Source of the DNA: Lysinibacillus sp. FJAT-14745
GTDB taxonomy: Bacteria; Bacillota; Bacilli; Bacillales_A; Planococcaceae
DNA: 60,009 bases
Assembly: GCF_001275675.1 (NCBI RefSeq)
Contig: NZ_LITM01000009.1
Span: forward strand, 530,125 to 590,133
Reading direction: 5' to 3'
Part shown: positions 46,040 through 55,002 of the stretch, piece after piece
Numbering within the stretch: the first letter of the stretch is position 1
How the letters are laid out: each line of letters begins with the position of its first letter
Position numbers and translations under genes: made by a program
Notes under the pieces: generated by a model
The model's input: the letters and a program-made list of their open reading frames with translations, nothing else
Told to the model about the DNA's origin: nothing
The model's database searches: none

Positions 46040-47207
46040 ATGAGTAAGGAGGTGCCCCGACAATCGTATGGGGCACCTCCTTTATTATGACGTACTTTTC
46101 TTGTGGCATTCTTTTTTCCGTTCTATAAACACTTATTAGCCCTTTTTTCTTAAGCAAAGTATTTTGTACTATCTTTCGATTAGCGTTTACTTCAGCTACA
46201 TTACCTACTAAAATGATTGGTTCCCATTCATTTAGATGCACCTGAACAGGATTATCGCTTTTATGACCTTTTAAAAGCAGTCTAGGCTGTTCTATTAATT
46301 GTTTAACTATATGTTTATTTTTACTTAAAACGGACAGTCCTTCATCAAAGGTAAAACGACCATCCATTATTGGTTTTGTAAGAACTTCAACCTTACTCAT
46401 TTTTTGTAAATCAATATAGGCTTCGCTTGTAGTAGCTGGGAAACTCGTATAGTCCCAAGAGTGATCCTGTGCTAATTGGCGATCAGAAACTAAAAAATAA
46501 TTATAAAGTACCTCACCCTTACGATCAGGCAATGGATCATCCCACGTAACATCGATATGATACCATGCATTATCAAGCTTCACTAAGACCCAGGCGTGTA
46601 GCTGTTCCTCTACTTTTCCTGGAACATATTGTACCTCAAAGCCTAGCATCTCTAGCATTCGATAAAGCACTAAAGCATATGCCTGACAAACTCCCTTGTT
46701 TTCCGTAAGCAATGTGTAGGGAGAATATTGACTTCCTTTCGTTTCCTTTGAATATTCAGTAGATAGAACGATAAAATCATGTGCAGCCTGTATTTTCTGC
46801 AATTCACTTAATCCATGCATAGGTGCAATAATATTCGCCAAAGTTTGTTCTACAAATGCCTCCTCTTCCTGTGAAATATGATAGGTAAACTCAAATGTAA
46901 TGACAATATTATTGGCATAACCGTCATATTTCCATTTAAAACTAGAAATATTGGCGTAAATATATGGATCCTGAATAGCATGTTTGATTAGCTCAGATAG
47001 TTCATCTTTTATTGCGGATGTATTACCAGTATAACGAATGTCAAATTCAGTAGATAATTGCATGACTTGTTTTTGAATTAGATGTTGTAGTGATTCTATT
47101 GAATTGGCCGTTGCAATATTCTTTTGTTCATAGTTTGCGAATACTTGCACATGACTCATTTGTAGAACAAATAATATAATGACAACATTATATATATATT
47201 TTCTCAT
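46002..47207 (-). CDS. secreted transglutaminase-like (cysteine protease fold) protein
   Basis: A 401-residue exported protein. The Sec signal peptide (residues 1-25, VFA-NY cleavage) leads to a transglutaminase-core domain with triad C174 (KGVCQAYAL), H204 (QLHAWVLV) and D219 (HIDVTWDDP). The start is moved to ATG 47207, about 10 bases after AAGGAG. The last 26 codons run through the hairpin terminator of znuA and overlap the znuA coding region by 38 bases, so the C-terminus may be a decayed extension. Confidence 0.85.
   Translation of the reverse strand: MRKYIYNVVIILFVLQMSHVQVFANYEQKNIATANSIESLQHLIQKQVMQLSTEFDIRYTGNTSAIKDELSELIKHAIQDPYIYANISSFKWKYDGYANNIVITFEFTYHISQEEEAFVEQTLANIIAPMHGLSELQKIQAAHDFIVLSTEYSKETKGSQYSPYTLLTENKGVCQAYALVLYRMLEMLGFEVQYVPGKVEEQLHAWVLVKLDNAWYHIDVTWDDPLPDRKGEVLYNYFLVSDRQLAQDHSWDYTSFPATTSEAYIDLQKMSKVEVLTKPIMDGRFTFDEGLSVLSKNKHIVKQLIEQPRLLLKGHKSDNPVQVHLNEWEPIILVGNVAEVNANRKIVQNTLLKKKGLISVYRTEKRMPQEKYVIIKEVPHTIVGAPPYSFICERLRQYLKF
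46047..46087 (+). terminator. intrinsic terminator of znuA
   Basis: AAGGAGGTGCCCC and GGGGCACCTCCTT form a 13-bp stem. It lies inside the 3' end of the opposite-strand transglutaminase-like gene. Confidence 0.85.
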
Positions 47208-47317
47208 ATGAGTCATTCTCCTTTACTAACTAGTTTATGCCTGTCATTTCTTATTATGTTAATGAATGATTAATTTAATCCTAAAAGTTTACTAAAAATG
47301 ACTCTTAAAACGAATAA

Positions 47318-47349
47318 AAGAAGCCTTCTTATAATGAAGGCTTCTTTCT
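47318..47349. terminator. bidirectional terminator
   Basis: AAGAAGCCTTC and GAAGGCTTCTT form a perfect stem with A/T runs on both sides. It is the first terminator met by transcripts leaving menE, about 600 bases after its stop. Confidence 0.8.
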
Positions 47350-47389
47350 AGTGGTGAAAAAAACTATTATTTCAATGAAATTGGTGTTG

Positions 47390-47668
47390 CACTTCGGCAA
47401 AACAAGTGGTTGATTTCCGTTCCGACTGGGCGCTTTGTTGTTACTGTCGCTTCGCTTTCGCACAGATAAAACATTTGCTGCCGCTACGTTAGCACTACGC
47501 TTTCGCACAGAGCAAAGCTTCCTGGGGTGAGCCGCTTCGCTACGCTGCAGGGTCTCGGGCCAACACGATGTTGGTCACGAAGGCGTTATTACAGGACGTG
47601 ATGGTTTTAGCCTTCGTTCCTCTATTTGCTAATCCCCAAGGAGTCGCCCAGTCTCCACTCCAATCAAC
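47390..47668 (-). repeat. family-1 element, full copy G (inverted)
   Basis: Terminal repeats are 47409-47432 (GTTGATTTCCGTTCCG type) and 47645-47668 (CCACTCCAATCAAC end). An outer CTTCGGCAAAACAAG arm sits at 47393. The core holds the multi-stem motif on the minus strand (47560-47617) and two GCGAAAGCG-type blocks. Confidence 0.85.
47560..47617 (-). ncRNA. conserved multi-stem motif (copy in element G)
   Basis: Minus strand: P1 ACGAAGGC/GCCTTCGT, P2 ATCAC/GTAAT (one broken pair), loop GTCCT, bulge AAC, then P3 CCAACA-TCG-TGTTGG. Confidence 0.45.
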
Positions 47669-47850
47669 TAAATCACTTAGTAAATCACTCTAATATATTG
47701 TGATAAAAAACGAAACTTCAGTAACAAGGTTTTTGTTCGAAAGCGAAGCAGCAAAAGTAGATGCACAATAACCCAACTGATATAAGTCAATTCTGTTCGA
47801 AGATGGAAAGTTTTGAAGTGCATACAACTTTATAAAAGTTCTACACTATT

Positions 47851-47917
47851 GTTGATTGGAGTGGAAGACTACTCGACGCTCGCAAAAGGAACGCGAGTAG
47901 CCTGGAACGGAAATCAT
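47851..47917 (+). repeat. family-1 short element (H)
   Basis: The ends GTTGATTGGAGTGGAAGAC and TGGAACGGAAATCA enclose only about 35 bases, including a CTACTCG/CGAGTAG hairpin. The standard core is absent. Confidence 0.75.
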
Positions 47918-47953
47918 TCTCATTTAAGCGCCTAAACATTCATAATCATTTTG

Positions 47954-49381
47954 TTATTCCTTTATTAATTTTCTACGAAGTAGCTTGTTGGCGCCGTTTC
48001 GTGGGAGCTCGTCCGTAACAATAATTTCTTTTGGTATTTTATATTTCGCAAGCTTCTTTTGACAAAATGCTTGTATTTGCTCTACCTGTGCTTCTTCTTT
48101 TAATACAACAAAGGCGATTGGTACCTGTCCCCACGCATCATCATCAATGCCGCATACTCCCGCTTCCTTAACAGCCGGGTGTGTAAGTAGTACATTTTCG
48201 ATTTCAGCAGGATAAATATTTTCGCCACCTGAAATAATTAAATCCGCCCGACGATCAATGACAAATAAATAACCTTCTTCATCTATATAACCAATATCCC
48301 CAGTATGGAGCCAGCCATCAATCGTTGCACCTTTTTGGGCAAAACGACCAATGTACCCCGGTGTAACATGTGGGCCACGTATGCAAATTTCTCCTTCACC
48401 CTTGTCATTCGGCTCAGCAATGCGAATTTGATTAAAAAATAATGGTTTTCCCGCAGAACCAATTTTTCGCATCGCATCTTCATTTGCTAATGTTGCAGTT
48501 TGTGACGAAGTTTCAGTCATACCATACGTTTGAGCTACAGCTAAATTTAATGCATGAGCTCTCTTTAAATAATCTACTGGCACGGGTCCACCACCCGCTA
48601 GCATCATTTTAAATTTCGGTGAAGCTTGCGCGTTTTTCTGTTCAAGGGTATGTAGAATCCTTTCCAATGTGACAGCGACTACTGACATATGTGTAACCTC
48701 GCCATCCATTATATTTTTGGAAATGGCTGCTGCATCAAACTGATCATATAAATGCACTTTATTACCATACAACAGTGAGCGCACTAAAATAGAAAAGCCA
48801 CTAATATGAAAAAGTGGTACAGCACATAACCAAGTATCATCCACATGCAAACCTATATTTAAAACGGAGGCCGTTGCACTTGCCTGGTGATTTCCAACAG
48901 TTTGACAAACGCCCTTTGGAAAACCAGTCGTACCAGATGTATACATAATCGATGTTGTTTGGTTTAAAGACCATTCTTTCGTAATATCAATAGCCGCTTC
49001 TGTATTTTTTTCTATAGTAGAAAATAAAAAATAAGATGTATGTGATGGTAATTTTTCTATATCCTCATCTGCAATTAATACCGCCACAGCCCCTGAATCC
49101 TCTAGCTGATAGGCAATTTCATCTTGTGTTAGCCTACGATTTAGCATGACCATTTCACATTGTAAATGCATACACGCGTACATCATAATGACAAGGGAAG
49201 GCTTACTCGGCCCCATTATGGCAATACGGTCCCCTTGCTTAATATCCAGTGCTGTAAGTTGACGAGCACGTTTTAAAGATAAATCATTTAATTCTTGAAA
49301 TGTCCAAGTCTGCCCATTATATGTTAAACCGTTTCGTAAAGGTGTTAAATACGCTCGCTGTAAAATCCAATTTAGATACAT
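47954..49381 (-). CDS. menE: o-succinylbenzoate-CoA ligase MenE
   Basis: A 475-residue ANL-superfamily ligase activating OSB in menaquinone synthesis. The AMP-binding P-loop YTSGTTGFPKG is at 147-157; further motifs are QTYGMTETSS and LHTGDIGYID, with the C-terminal catalytic lysine in NKLLRRKLIKE. It lies behind the menB terminator and a 21-bp repeat array, so it may be transcribed apart from menF-D-H-B or only by read-through. Confidence 0.94.
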   Translation of the reverse strand: MYLNWILQRAYLTPLRNGLTYNGQTWTFQELNDLSLKRARQLTALDIKQGDRIAIMGPSKPSLVIMMYACMHLQCEMVMLNRRLTQDEIAYQLEDSGAVAVLIADEDIEKLPSHTSYFLFSTIEKNTEAAIDITKEWSLNQTTSIMYTSGTTGFPKGVCQTVGNHQASATASVLNIGLHVDDTWLCAVPLFHISGFSILVRSLLYGNKVHLYDQFDAAAISKNIMDGEVTHMSVVAVTLERILHTLEQKNAQASPKFKMMLAGGGPVPVDYLKRAHALNLAVAQTYGMTETSSQTATLANEDAMRKIGSAGKPLFFNQIRIAEPNDKGEGEICIRGPHVTPGYIGRFAQKGATIDGWLHTGDIGYIDEEGYLFVIDRRADLIISGGENIYPAEIENVLLTHPAVKEAGVCGIDDDAWGQVPIAFVVLKEEAQVEQIQAFCQKKLAKYKIPKEIIVTDELPRNGANKLLRRKLIKE

Positions 49382-49457
49382 CTCGTAATTCCTCCAATCA
49401 GCCTTAATCTTACCGTTTTATCGCATCATCCGTCTATTTGTTAGTTTGACGAGGTAA

Positions 49458-49625
49458 TCCGTTGCTTTGACATGTCTATTCGGTGCTCTGACACGGTGTT
49501 CCGCTGCTAAAGTAGGCTTTTCCGCCGCTAAAGCACGATGTTCCGCCGCTAACGCAGGAGGTTCCGCCGCTAACGCACGAGGTTCCGCCGCTAAGCCATA
49601 ACTTTCCGTCGCTCTAGCAAGTCTA
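49458..49625. repeat. tandem repeat array, eight copies of 21 bp
   Basis: The unit GTTCCGCCGCTAACGCACGAG recurs with its core at about 49458, 49479, 49500, 49521, 49542, 49563, 49584 and 49605, exactly 21 bp apart; the first copies are degenerate. The reverse strand carries TTAGCGGCGG, sharing the AGCG core of the arrays at 13 and 17.6 kb. Confidence 0.93.
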
Positions 49626-49647
49626 TCCTTCTCGCTCCTTTAGATAT

Positions 49648-49680
49648 ACAAAAAGCTCGTATCTCAGTAAGATACGAGCC
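49648..49680 (-). terminator. intrinsic terminator of menB
   Basis: GGCTCGTATCTTAC pairs with AGATACGAGC on the minus strand and is followed by TTTTT. Confidence 0.88.
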
Positions 49681-49698
49681 GTTCAACGTTTCAGATAA

Positions 49699-50517
49699 TC
49701 AAGGGAATCTTGGGAATTGACCGAAATCTGGTTGACGTTTTTCTTTGAATGCGTCACGACCTTCTTTAGCTTCATCTGTTGTGTAATAAAGAAGCGTAGC
49801 GTCGCCAGCCATTTGTTGAAGACCTGCTAAACCGTCTGTATCTGCATTCATTGCTGCTTTTAAGAAGCGTAGAGCAGTTGGAGACATTTCTAGCATTTCT
49901 TCACACCATTGTACAGTTTCATCTTCTAATTGCTCATAAGGAACAACTGTGTTAACTAATCCCATATCAAGTGCTTGTTGTGCATCATATTGACGGCAAA
50001 GGTACCAAATTTCACGCGCCTTTTTATGACCGATAATACGTGCAAGATAGCCTGAGCCATAACCAGCATCGAATGAACCAACTTTTGGTCCAGTTTGTCC
50101 AAAGCGAGCGTTGTCAGCAGCAATTGTTAAGTCACAGACAACGTGTAATACGTGTCCTCCACCGATTGCATAACCTGCAACCATCGCTACTACAGGTTTT
50201 GGAATAACACGGATTAAACGTTGTAAATCAAGAACGTTTAGACGTGGGATCTCATCTTCACCAACGTAGCCGCCATGACCGCGTACTTTTTGGTCTCCAC
50301 CTGAACAGAAGGCATGCTCACCTTCACCAGTTAAAATGATAACCCCTACATTTTTATCATCACGTGCACGTGAAAAAGCATCGATCATTTCCATTACCGT
50401 TTTTGGTCGGAATGCGTTGCGCACTTCTGGACGGTTAATCGTAATTTTTGCGATACCGTTATAGAACTCATACTTAATGTCTTCATAAGTATGTAAACTA
50501 GTCCATTGACGTGTCAT
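49699..50517 (-). CDS. menB: 1,4-dihydroxy-2-naphthoyl-CoA synthase MenB
   Basis: A 272-residue crotonase-family enzyme closing the second ring of menaquinone. The CoA/oxyanion regions [12 protein letters not shown] and [20 protein letters not shown] and the active loop [13 protein letters not shown] are intact, as is the C-terminal [16 protein letters not shown]. An AGGAGGC SD precedes the ATG. A CGCCTCG/CGAGGCG hairpin without T-run lies in the menH-menB gap. Confidence 0.96.
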   Translation of the reverse strand: MTRQWTSLHTYEDIKYEFYNGIAKITINRPEVRNAFRPKTVMEMIDAFSRARDDKNVGVIILTGEGEHAFCSGGDQKVRGHGGYVGEDEIPRLNVLDLQRLIRVIPKPVVAMVAGYAIGGGHVLHVVCDLTIAADNARFGQTGPKVGSFDAGYGSGYLARIIGHKKAREIWYLCRQYDAQQALDMGLVNTVVPYEQLEDETVQWCEEMLEMSPTALRFLKAAMNADTDGLAGLQQMAGDATLLYYTTDEAKEGRDAFKEKRQPDFGQFPRFP

Positions 50518-50581
50518 TGAATTGCCTCCTAATAATTAAATTCGCCTCGTTCAAAGTCGAGGCGATAACGTAAAAATAACA

Positions 50582-51391
50582 TTACGTTAAATACTCCTCT
50601 ACTATTGTAGCAAACTCAGCGGGATTTTCCACATGAATTGCATGTCCTACGTCATTTACTGTCGTATGCTTGGCATTTTTTAATAACGCTTTCATTTCTA
50701 GTGCGATTTTACAAAATTTCTCATCGAGTGAGCCTGTCATTAAAAGAACAGGAAATTCAAGCTGATCCAATGACATCCAATTCGATGGCTGACTGCCTGT
50801 ACCAATCCCTCGTAAGCTACCTGCCAAGCCTTCCTCTTTCTGAGAAAGTCGCTCTAACCGAATCGCTTCTTGTACACTGTGCGGTAAACGCTTTTGAGAT
50901 TCAAACAAAGGAATGTTCTCCCATGCATTAACAAATGATAACAAACCGTTATTAATTATTTTTTCAGCTAAAGCGTTATCCCTTACACAACGTTCAGAAC
51001 GTTCCCCTGCAGTTCGTAAACCTGGCGAAGCACTTTCTAAAATTAGCTTTTCAATGCGTTCAGGGTAGGAGATCGCATACGATAATGCAACTCTCCCACC
51101 CATTGAATAGCCTAGCAACGTAAATTTCTTAAGCTCTAATTGGCAAAAAACTTCCTCTAAATCTTGGATTTGCTCTTGCATAGAGAAACGGCTAATTTGC
51201 TGAGGTATAGCGGTTTGACCATGTCCCATTAAATCAATGGCAATAACTCGTACACTAGGTAGAGCTTGCGCTAAATTCCGCCATGTAGCCGTACTACCTG
51301 TAAAACCATGCAATGCAATGAGCGTTTGCTCCGCTTCTTCATTCCAGATTTCCACGTTCGTTTCAAGCCCTCGAATCATTAGCTTTGCCAT
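50582..51391 (-). CDS. menH: SHCHC synthase MenH
   Basis: A 269-residue alpha/beta-hydrolase-fold lyase removing pyruvate from SEPHCHC. The nucleophile is S96 in GYSMGG, the acid is in TGSLDEKF and the histidine in DVGHAIHVE. The start overlaps menD by 13 bases, giving coupled translation. B. subtilis YtxM is the counterpart. Confidence 0.92.
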   Translation of the reverse strand: MAKLMIRGLETNVEIWNEEAEQTLIALHGFTGSTATWRNLAQALPSVRVIAIDLMGHGQTAIPQQISRFSMQEQIQDLEEVFCQLELKKFTLLGYSMGGRVALSYAISYPERIEKLILESASPGLRTAGERSERCVRDNALAEKIINNGLLSFVNAWENIPLFESQKRLPHSVQEAIRLERLSQKEEGLAGSLRGIGTGSQPSNWMSLDQLEFPVLLMTGSLDEKFCKIALEMKALLKNAKHTTVNDVGHAIHVENPAEFATIVEEYLT

Positions 51392-53103
51392 GCTTTTAAC
51401 CCCCCATTAATGCGGTTCCACAGTGCCCGATGCGCATATACATTTTCCTCTCGGTTCGTGAAAATTTCGATTAAGCGCATTGGTCGTTTCTTCATAGTAG
51501 TAAACTTTACTGATAGCTCTGAAATATCGTCTACGCGTATATAGTCCATTCCGTACATGTTGGCAATATCATAAAATTCTAGGGCTGTTGGTGTCCCGAA
51601 CAAATCTTCATAATGCGCCTCGACTGTAGCTTGTGGTAAATAAGAGAAAATACCACCGCCATCATTATTCATAACGATTATTGTCAAATTGCATTCCTGG
51701 TATCTTGAAGCAATGAGACCGTTGACGTCATGTAAAAAGGCTAAATCGCCAATAAGCAAGTAGGTTTCGCGGTTATTTCCTTGACTAAAGCCCATTGCGG
51801 TTGATACGACGCCATCAATACCATTTGTACCACGATTCGCAACAATACGAAGATCCTTCGGTGTCGCCATTAAAAACGTATCAATATCACGCACTGGCAT
51901 ACTGCTACTAACAAAAATATCACTGCCATTAGGAATCATTTTTAGTAATCGACTTACCATTGCTCCCTCATCAATCGCACCATCAGCATAATGTTCAATA
52001 TACTCAAGTGCAATATCATTAGCATCCTGCCACTCAGCTAAATACTCAGTTTCTAGGGCTGTTTCAGAGATTTCTAATTGCGTGAGCCACTCACCAATAC
52101 TTGCATGAACAAAATGAGTAGACACACTAGTAGAATCACGGAACATCGGATCTTCATCGACAACAATATAAGCATTTGGCTGAGATTTAGTAATAAATTG
52201 CATAATAAATTTAGAAATTGGCTGTGCTCCTAAACGTAGCACCGTATCTGGTTCAACTAATGCTTTAAAATCTTCACTCTTCATAATTGCATCGTACGTC
52301 GTGATCATATATGGTAGACAATCCTCTGGAACAGTTGACCGCATATTGGATAAACTCTCGACAATGACCGGCCATTTTAATTGGCGAATAAACTTCCATA
52401 TAATAGTTAAATCCGTGCCGAGCGGTAGCTCACCAATAATAACAAAACCTCTTGTAGTTGCACTTAAAATCTTCGATAGCTCTTGTAGAGTCGCCATTGA
52501 AGGTACTAACTGGCCCATACTACTGTGCTTAAATGTCGCTTCTGGAAGTTCCTCTCGAAAATCAATCAACAAAGGTTCCCTGAACGGCACATTAATATGC
52601 ACCGGTCCAAATGGTGCACTCATTGCCACCGCTACTGCACGTGCAATATGTCGCTCGATAAACGGCAATGTTGGTGCTGCATCATCTGCCAACGGGAAAT
52701 CCACGCTCCATTTGACTTGCGTACCATATAAATTCGGCTGATTGATAGCCTGTGGTGCACCCACCTCTCGCAATTCATGTGGACGATCAGCTGTGATGAC
52801 GATTAACGGTACCCGGGCATAGCTTGCCTCAACAATAGCGGGAAAATAGTTTGCCGCAGCTGTTCCCGATGTACATAAAAGAACAACAGGTTTTGCTGTA
52901 GCCTTTGCAATTCCTAGCGCAAAAAAGGCAGCAGATCGTTCATCAACCTGACGATACATATGGAGCTGTTTCGTTGAAGCAAATGCATAGGCTAAAGGTG
53001 TCGAACGTGAGCCAGGGCTGACAACAACGTTTTCAACACCAGCTTGCACTAATGATGCTACCATTTTATAAACATAGTCCGTTAAAATTTTCCGTTCACT
53101 CAT
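51379..53103 (-). CDS. menD: SEPHCHC synthase MenD
   Basis: A 574-residue thiamine-diphosphate enzyme joining 2-oxoglutarate to isochorismate. It has the catalytic glutamate region VDERSAAFFALG, the ThDP/Mg motif GDLAFLHDVNG ending in NNDGGG, and NRGTNGIDG. It overlaps menF upstream by 8 bases and menH downstream by 13, so the three form one tightly coupled block. Confidence 0.95.
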   Translation of the reverse strand: MSERKILTDYVYKMVASLVQAGVENVVVSPGSRSTPLAYAFASTKQLHMYRQVDERSAAFFALGIAKATAKPVVLLCTSGTAAANYFPAIVEASYARVPLIVITADRPHELREVGAPQAINQPNLYGTQVKWSVDFPLADDAAPTLPFIERHIARAVAVAMSAPFGPVHINVPFREPLLIDFREELPEATFKHSSMGQLVPSMATLQELSKILSATTRGFVIIGELPLGTDLTIIWKFIRQLKWPVIVESLSNMRSTVPEDCLPYMITTYDAIMKSEDFKALVEPDTVLRLGAQPISKFIMQFITKSQPNAYIVVDEDPMFRDSTSVSTHFVHASIGEWLTQLEISETALETEYLAEWQDANDIALEYIEHYADGAIDEGAMVSRLLKMIPNGSDIFVSSSMPVRDIDTFLMATPKDLRIVANRGTNGIDGVVSTAMGFSQGNNRETYLLIGDLAFLHDVNGLIASRYQECNLTIIVMNNDGGGIFSYLPQATVEAHYEDLFGTPTALEFYDIANMYGMDYIRVDDISELSVKFTTMKKRPMRLIEIFTNREENVYAHRALWNRINGGLKAWQS

Positions 53104-54481
53104 GTAATTGTCCTCCTAGCGCACGAAGCATTGGACGGAATTTCACTAATGTTTCCTCATATTCAGATTGTGGCTCTGAATCTGCTACAATACCGCCACC
53201 AGCATATAAATAAGCTTTATCCTTAAGTAAAGCAGCCGAACGAATGGCCACTGCAAATTCCCCATTGCCGTCAGCATCTACCCAACCAATTGGAGCAGCG
53301 TAAAGTCCACGATTCATAGGCTCATACTTACGTATAGCTGTCATTGCCTCTTTCCTTGGCACACCACCTAAAGCTGGTGTTGGATGCAAAGATTTTGTCA
53401 GTTGTAATATTGTTGCCTCATTATTTAACTGACCTTCAACAGGTGTATATAAATGTTGTATATCTCTAATCTTTAGTAAGCGAGGGCCATCCGGTATTTT
53501 CATTTCTACACAATTTTCACGGAATGTTTCCGCAATCATATCGACAACATATTGATGCTCGCCACCATTTTTCGAATCATTTAATAAGCTTTGTCCATAA
53601 GCTTCATCTTCCTCTGCTGTCTTACCACGTTTAATAGATCCTGCAACACAAGATGAAAAGGCTCGTCCCTTTTCTACTTTTACAAGACGCTCAGGGGAAG
53701 CACCAAAGAACAATAATTCTTGACGTTCTAAACCAAATAAATAGCTCTCTGGCTGCTCATGAATAATTTGCGAGAGTACCTGTGGTGAAGAAACTTGTTC
53801 TTTAAATTGCAATGCTAGAGAGCGTGCAATAACGACTTTATCTGCCTTCTTCTGCTTAATCAATGCTGTTACTTGGTCAATCGAAGCTAAATACGGCTCC
53901 TTATATGGCTCAAAATAACTTGTAATTTCAGGCTTTGAATACGTTTTCACTTCTTTTACTTGAGCAGCATGAATTAAATGATCTCGCTCTTTTCGTAGCG
54001 CTTCAAATTGAGACGCTGCTTGCTCATTTTTTGAAATAAGATGAATACTTACAAACGCTTTGTCATCACGTATGACAAGCTGATAGGTTGCAAGCGCAAA
54101 ATAAGCCTCTGGAAAGTCTGTCCACTCCCCAGCTACATTATTTTGTGGATCGAATGTAAATCCGCCAAACAAAATTGGCTGTAGCTCGCTTTGTCCCTTC
54201 ACACAGTTTTTCGTTAAACTTTTCCATTCTGCTTCTACTGCATCGAAGCGATCATTTTTGGCGTTATTTTGAATCGTATAGGCATGTCCTAGCCCTACTA
54301 ATGTCATTGTTTTTTCTCTATTTTGCCAATAAAATCGTTCACCTTTATAATGCTCCTCGCCCGCTGCATAAAATGCGAGCGCCGATAAGCGACTAACTTC
54401 AATTGTTTCCATATAAAAATGAAGGCTTTGGCCCAAAGAGTCCACTTCTACCTCTGTGGCTTGGTACCACTTCTGTTGCAT
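53096..54481 (-). CDS. menF: isochorismate synthase MenF
   Basis: A 461-residue chorismate-utilising enzyme making isochorismate for menaquinone. The C-terminal domain has GSIKRGKT, the KNGGEHQYVVDMI segment and the PTPALGGVP / GLYAAPIGW motifs. The start is ATG 54481, because GGAGG lies 8 bases upstream; a longer frame to 54511 would translate the SD. First gene of menF-menD-menH-menB. Confidence 0.93.
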   Translation of the reverse strand: MQQKWYQATEVEVDSLGQSLHFYMETIEVSRLSALAFYAAGEEHYKGERFYWQNREKTMTLVGLGHAYTIQNNAKNDRFDAVEAEWKSLTKNCVKGQSELQPILFGGFTFDPQNNVAGEWTDFPEAYFALATYQLVIRDDKAFVSIHLISKNEQAASQFEALRKERDHLIHAAQVKEVKTYSKPEITSYFEPYKEPYLASIDQVTALIKQKKADKVVIARSLALQFKEQVSSPQVLSQIIHEQPESYLFGLERQELLFFGASPERLVKVEKGRAFSSCVAGSIKRGKTAEEDEAYGQSLLNDSKNGGEHQYVVDMIAETFRENCVEMKIPDGPRLLKIRDIQHLYTPVEGQLNNEATILQLTKSLHPTPALGGVPRKEAMTAIRKYEPMNRGLYAAPIGWVDADGNGEFAVAIRSAALLKDKAYLYAGGGIVADSEPQSEYEETLVKFRPMLRALGGQLHE

Positions 54482-54853
54482 GAAAATTACCTCCGTTGTT
54501 GCAATGTACATAATGAATGACGCACGGTATCTTTTGTACTCGTTCTACACTTTCAGCCATAAATATCAACTGCTTTAGCTTTTCTTTAAGACAAATTGCC
54601 AAGACTTTGCATAATGCAGTGAGCGTTTGTACTTATTTTTTTGTTAAAATAGCCGTCATTTTTTATTTGCTAGCCTATTCTTCGTACTGTTGCTATTATC
54701 TTAATGATTGTTTTCAGTTCATAAATGCATGTTCTATTGTATCATTTTTTTTAACTTCTTTCAGCAGAAGACTCCCTCCTCTATAGGTGGTGAAATGAAT
54801 GCGGATTTAAGCTACTTTTCAGCGGGTGTCCAAACAGCCGCTGAAATAGAGGA

Positions 54854-54911
54854 ACTCAGTCTAAGATCGCCACGTCCTGTGGCAACGACTGAGTGACCAA
54901 CATCGTGTTGG
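54854..54911 (+). ncRNA. conserved multi-stem motif, covariant copy 1
   Basis: P1 ACTCAGTC/GACTGAGT, 5' bulge TAAGATC, P2 GCCAC/GTGGC, loop GTCCT, 3' bulge AAC, then P3 CCAACA-TCG-TGTTGG. The loops equal those in family 1, but P1 is entirely different and P2 is changed by compensating pairs. Confidence 0.6.
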
Positions 54912-54962
54912 CCTAAAGCCTCCGGCGGATGTCACGTAATCGGAAAGGAGTTCACATAGGAT

Positions 54963-55002
54963 GTTAGCCTAAAATCATCGCATCCATGCGATAACGGCTA
55001 AC
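54963..55002 (+). ncRNA. conserved two-stem motif, covariant copy 2
   Basis: P1 GTTAGCC/GGCTAAC, bulge TAAAATC, P2 ATCGC/GCGAT with loop ATCCAT, 3' bulge AAC, followed by TGACC as in the other copies. Confidence 0.55.

Larger units (their letters stand above)
47208..47953. other. 746-bp region downstream of menE
   Basis: A bidirectional terminator (47318-47349) is followed by two family-1 elements, G (47390-47668) and H (47851-47917). The AT-rich spacer (47670-47850) has no gene. The menC gene, which usually follows menE in Bacillus, is not here. Confidence 0.7.
49382..49698. other. 317-bp gap between menB and menE
   Basis: It contains the menB terminator, the 21-bp repeat array and about 75 bases of menE leader with no obvious promoter. 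Confidence 0.65.

Noticed and set aside
54517..54786. 89-codon plus-strand frame upstream of menA
   Set aside because: No SD or family resemblance; composition typical of AT-rich spacer.
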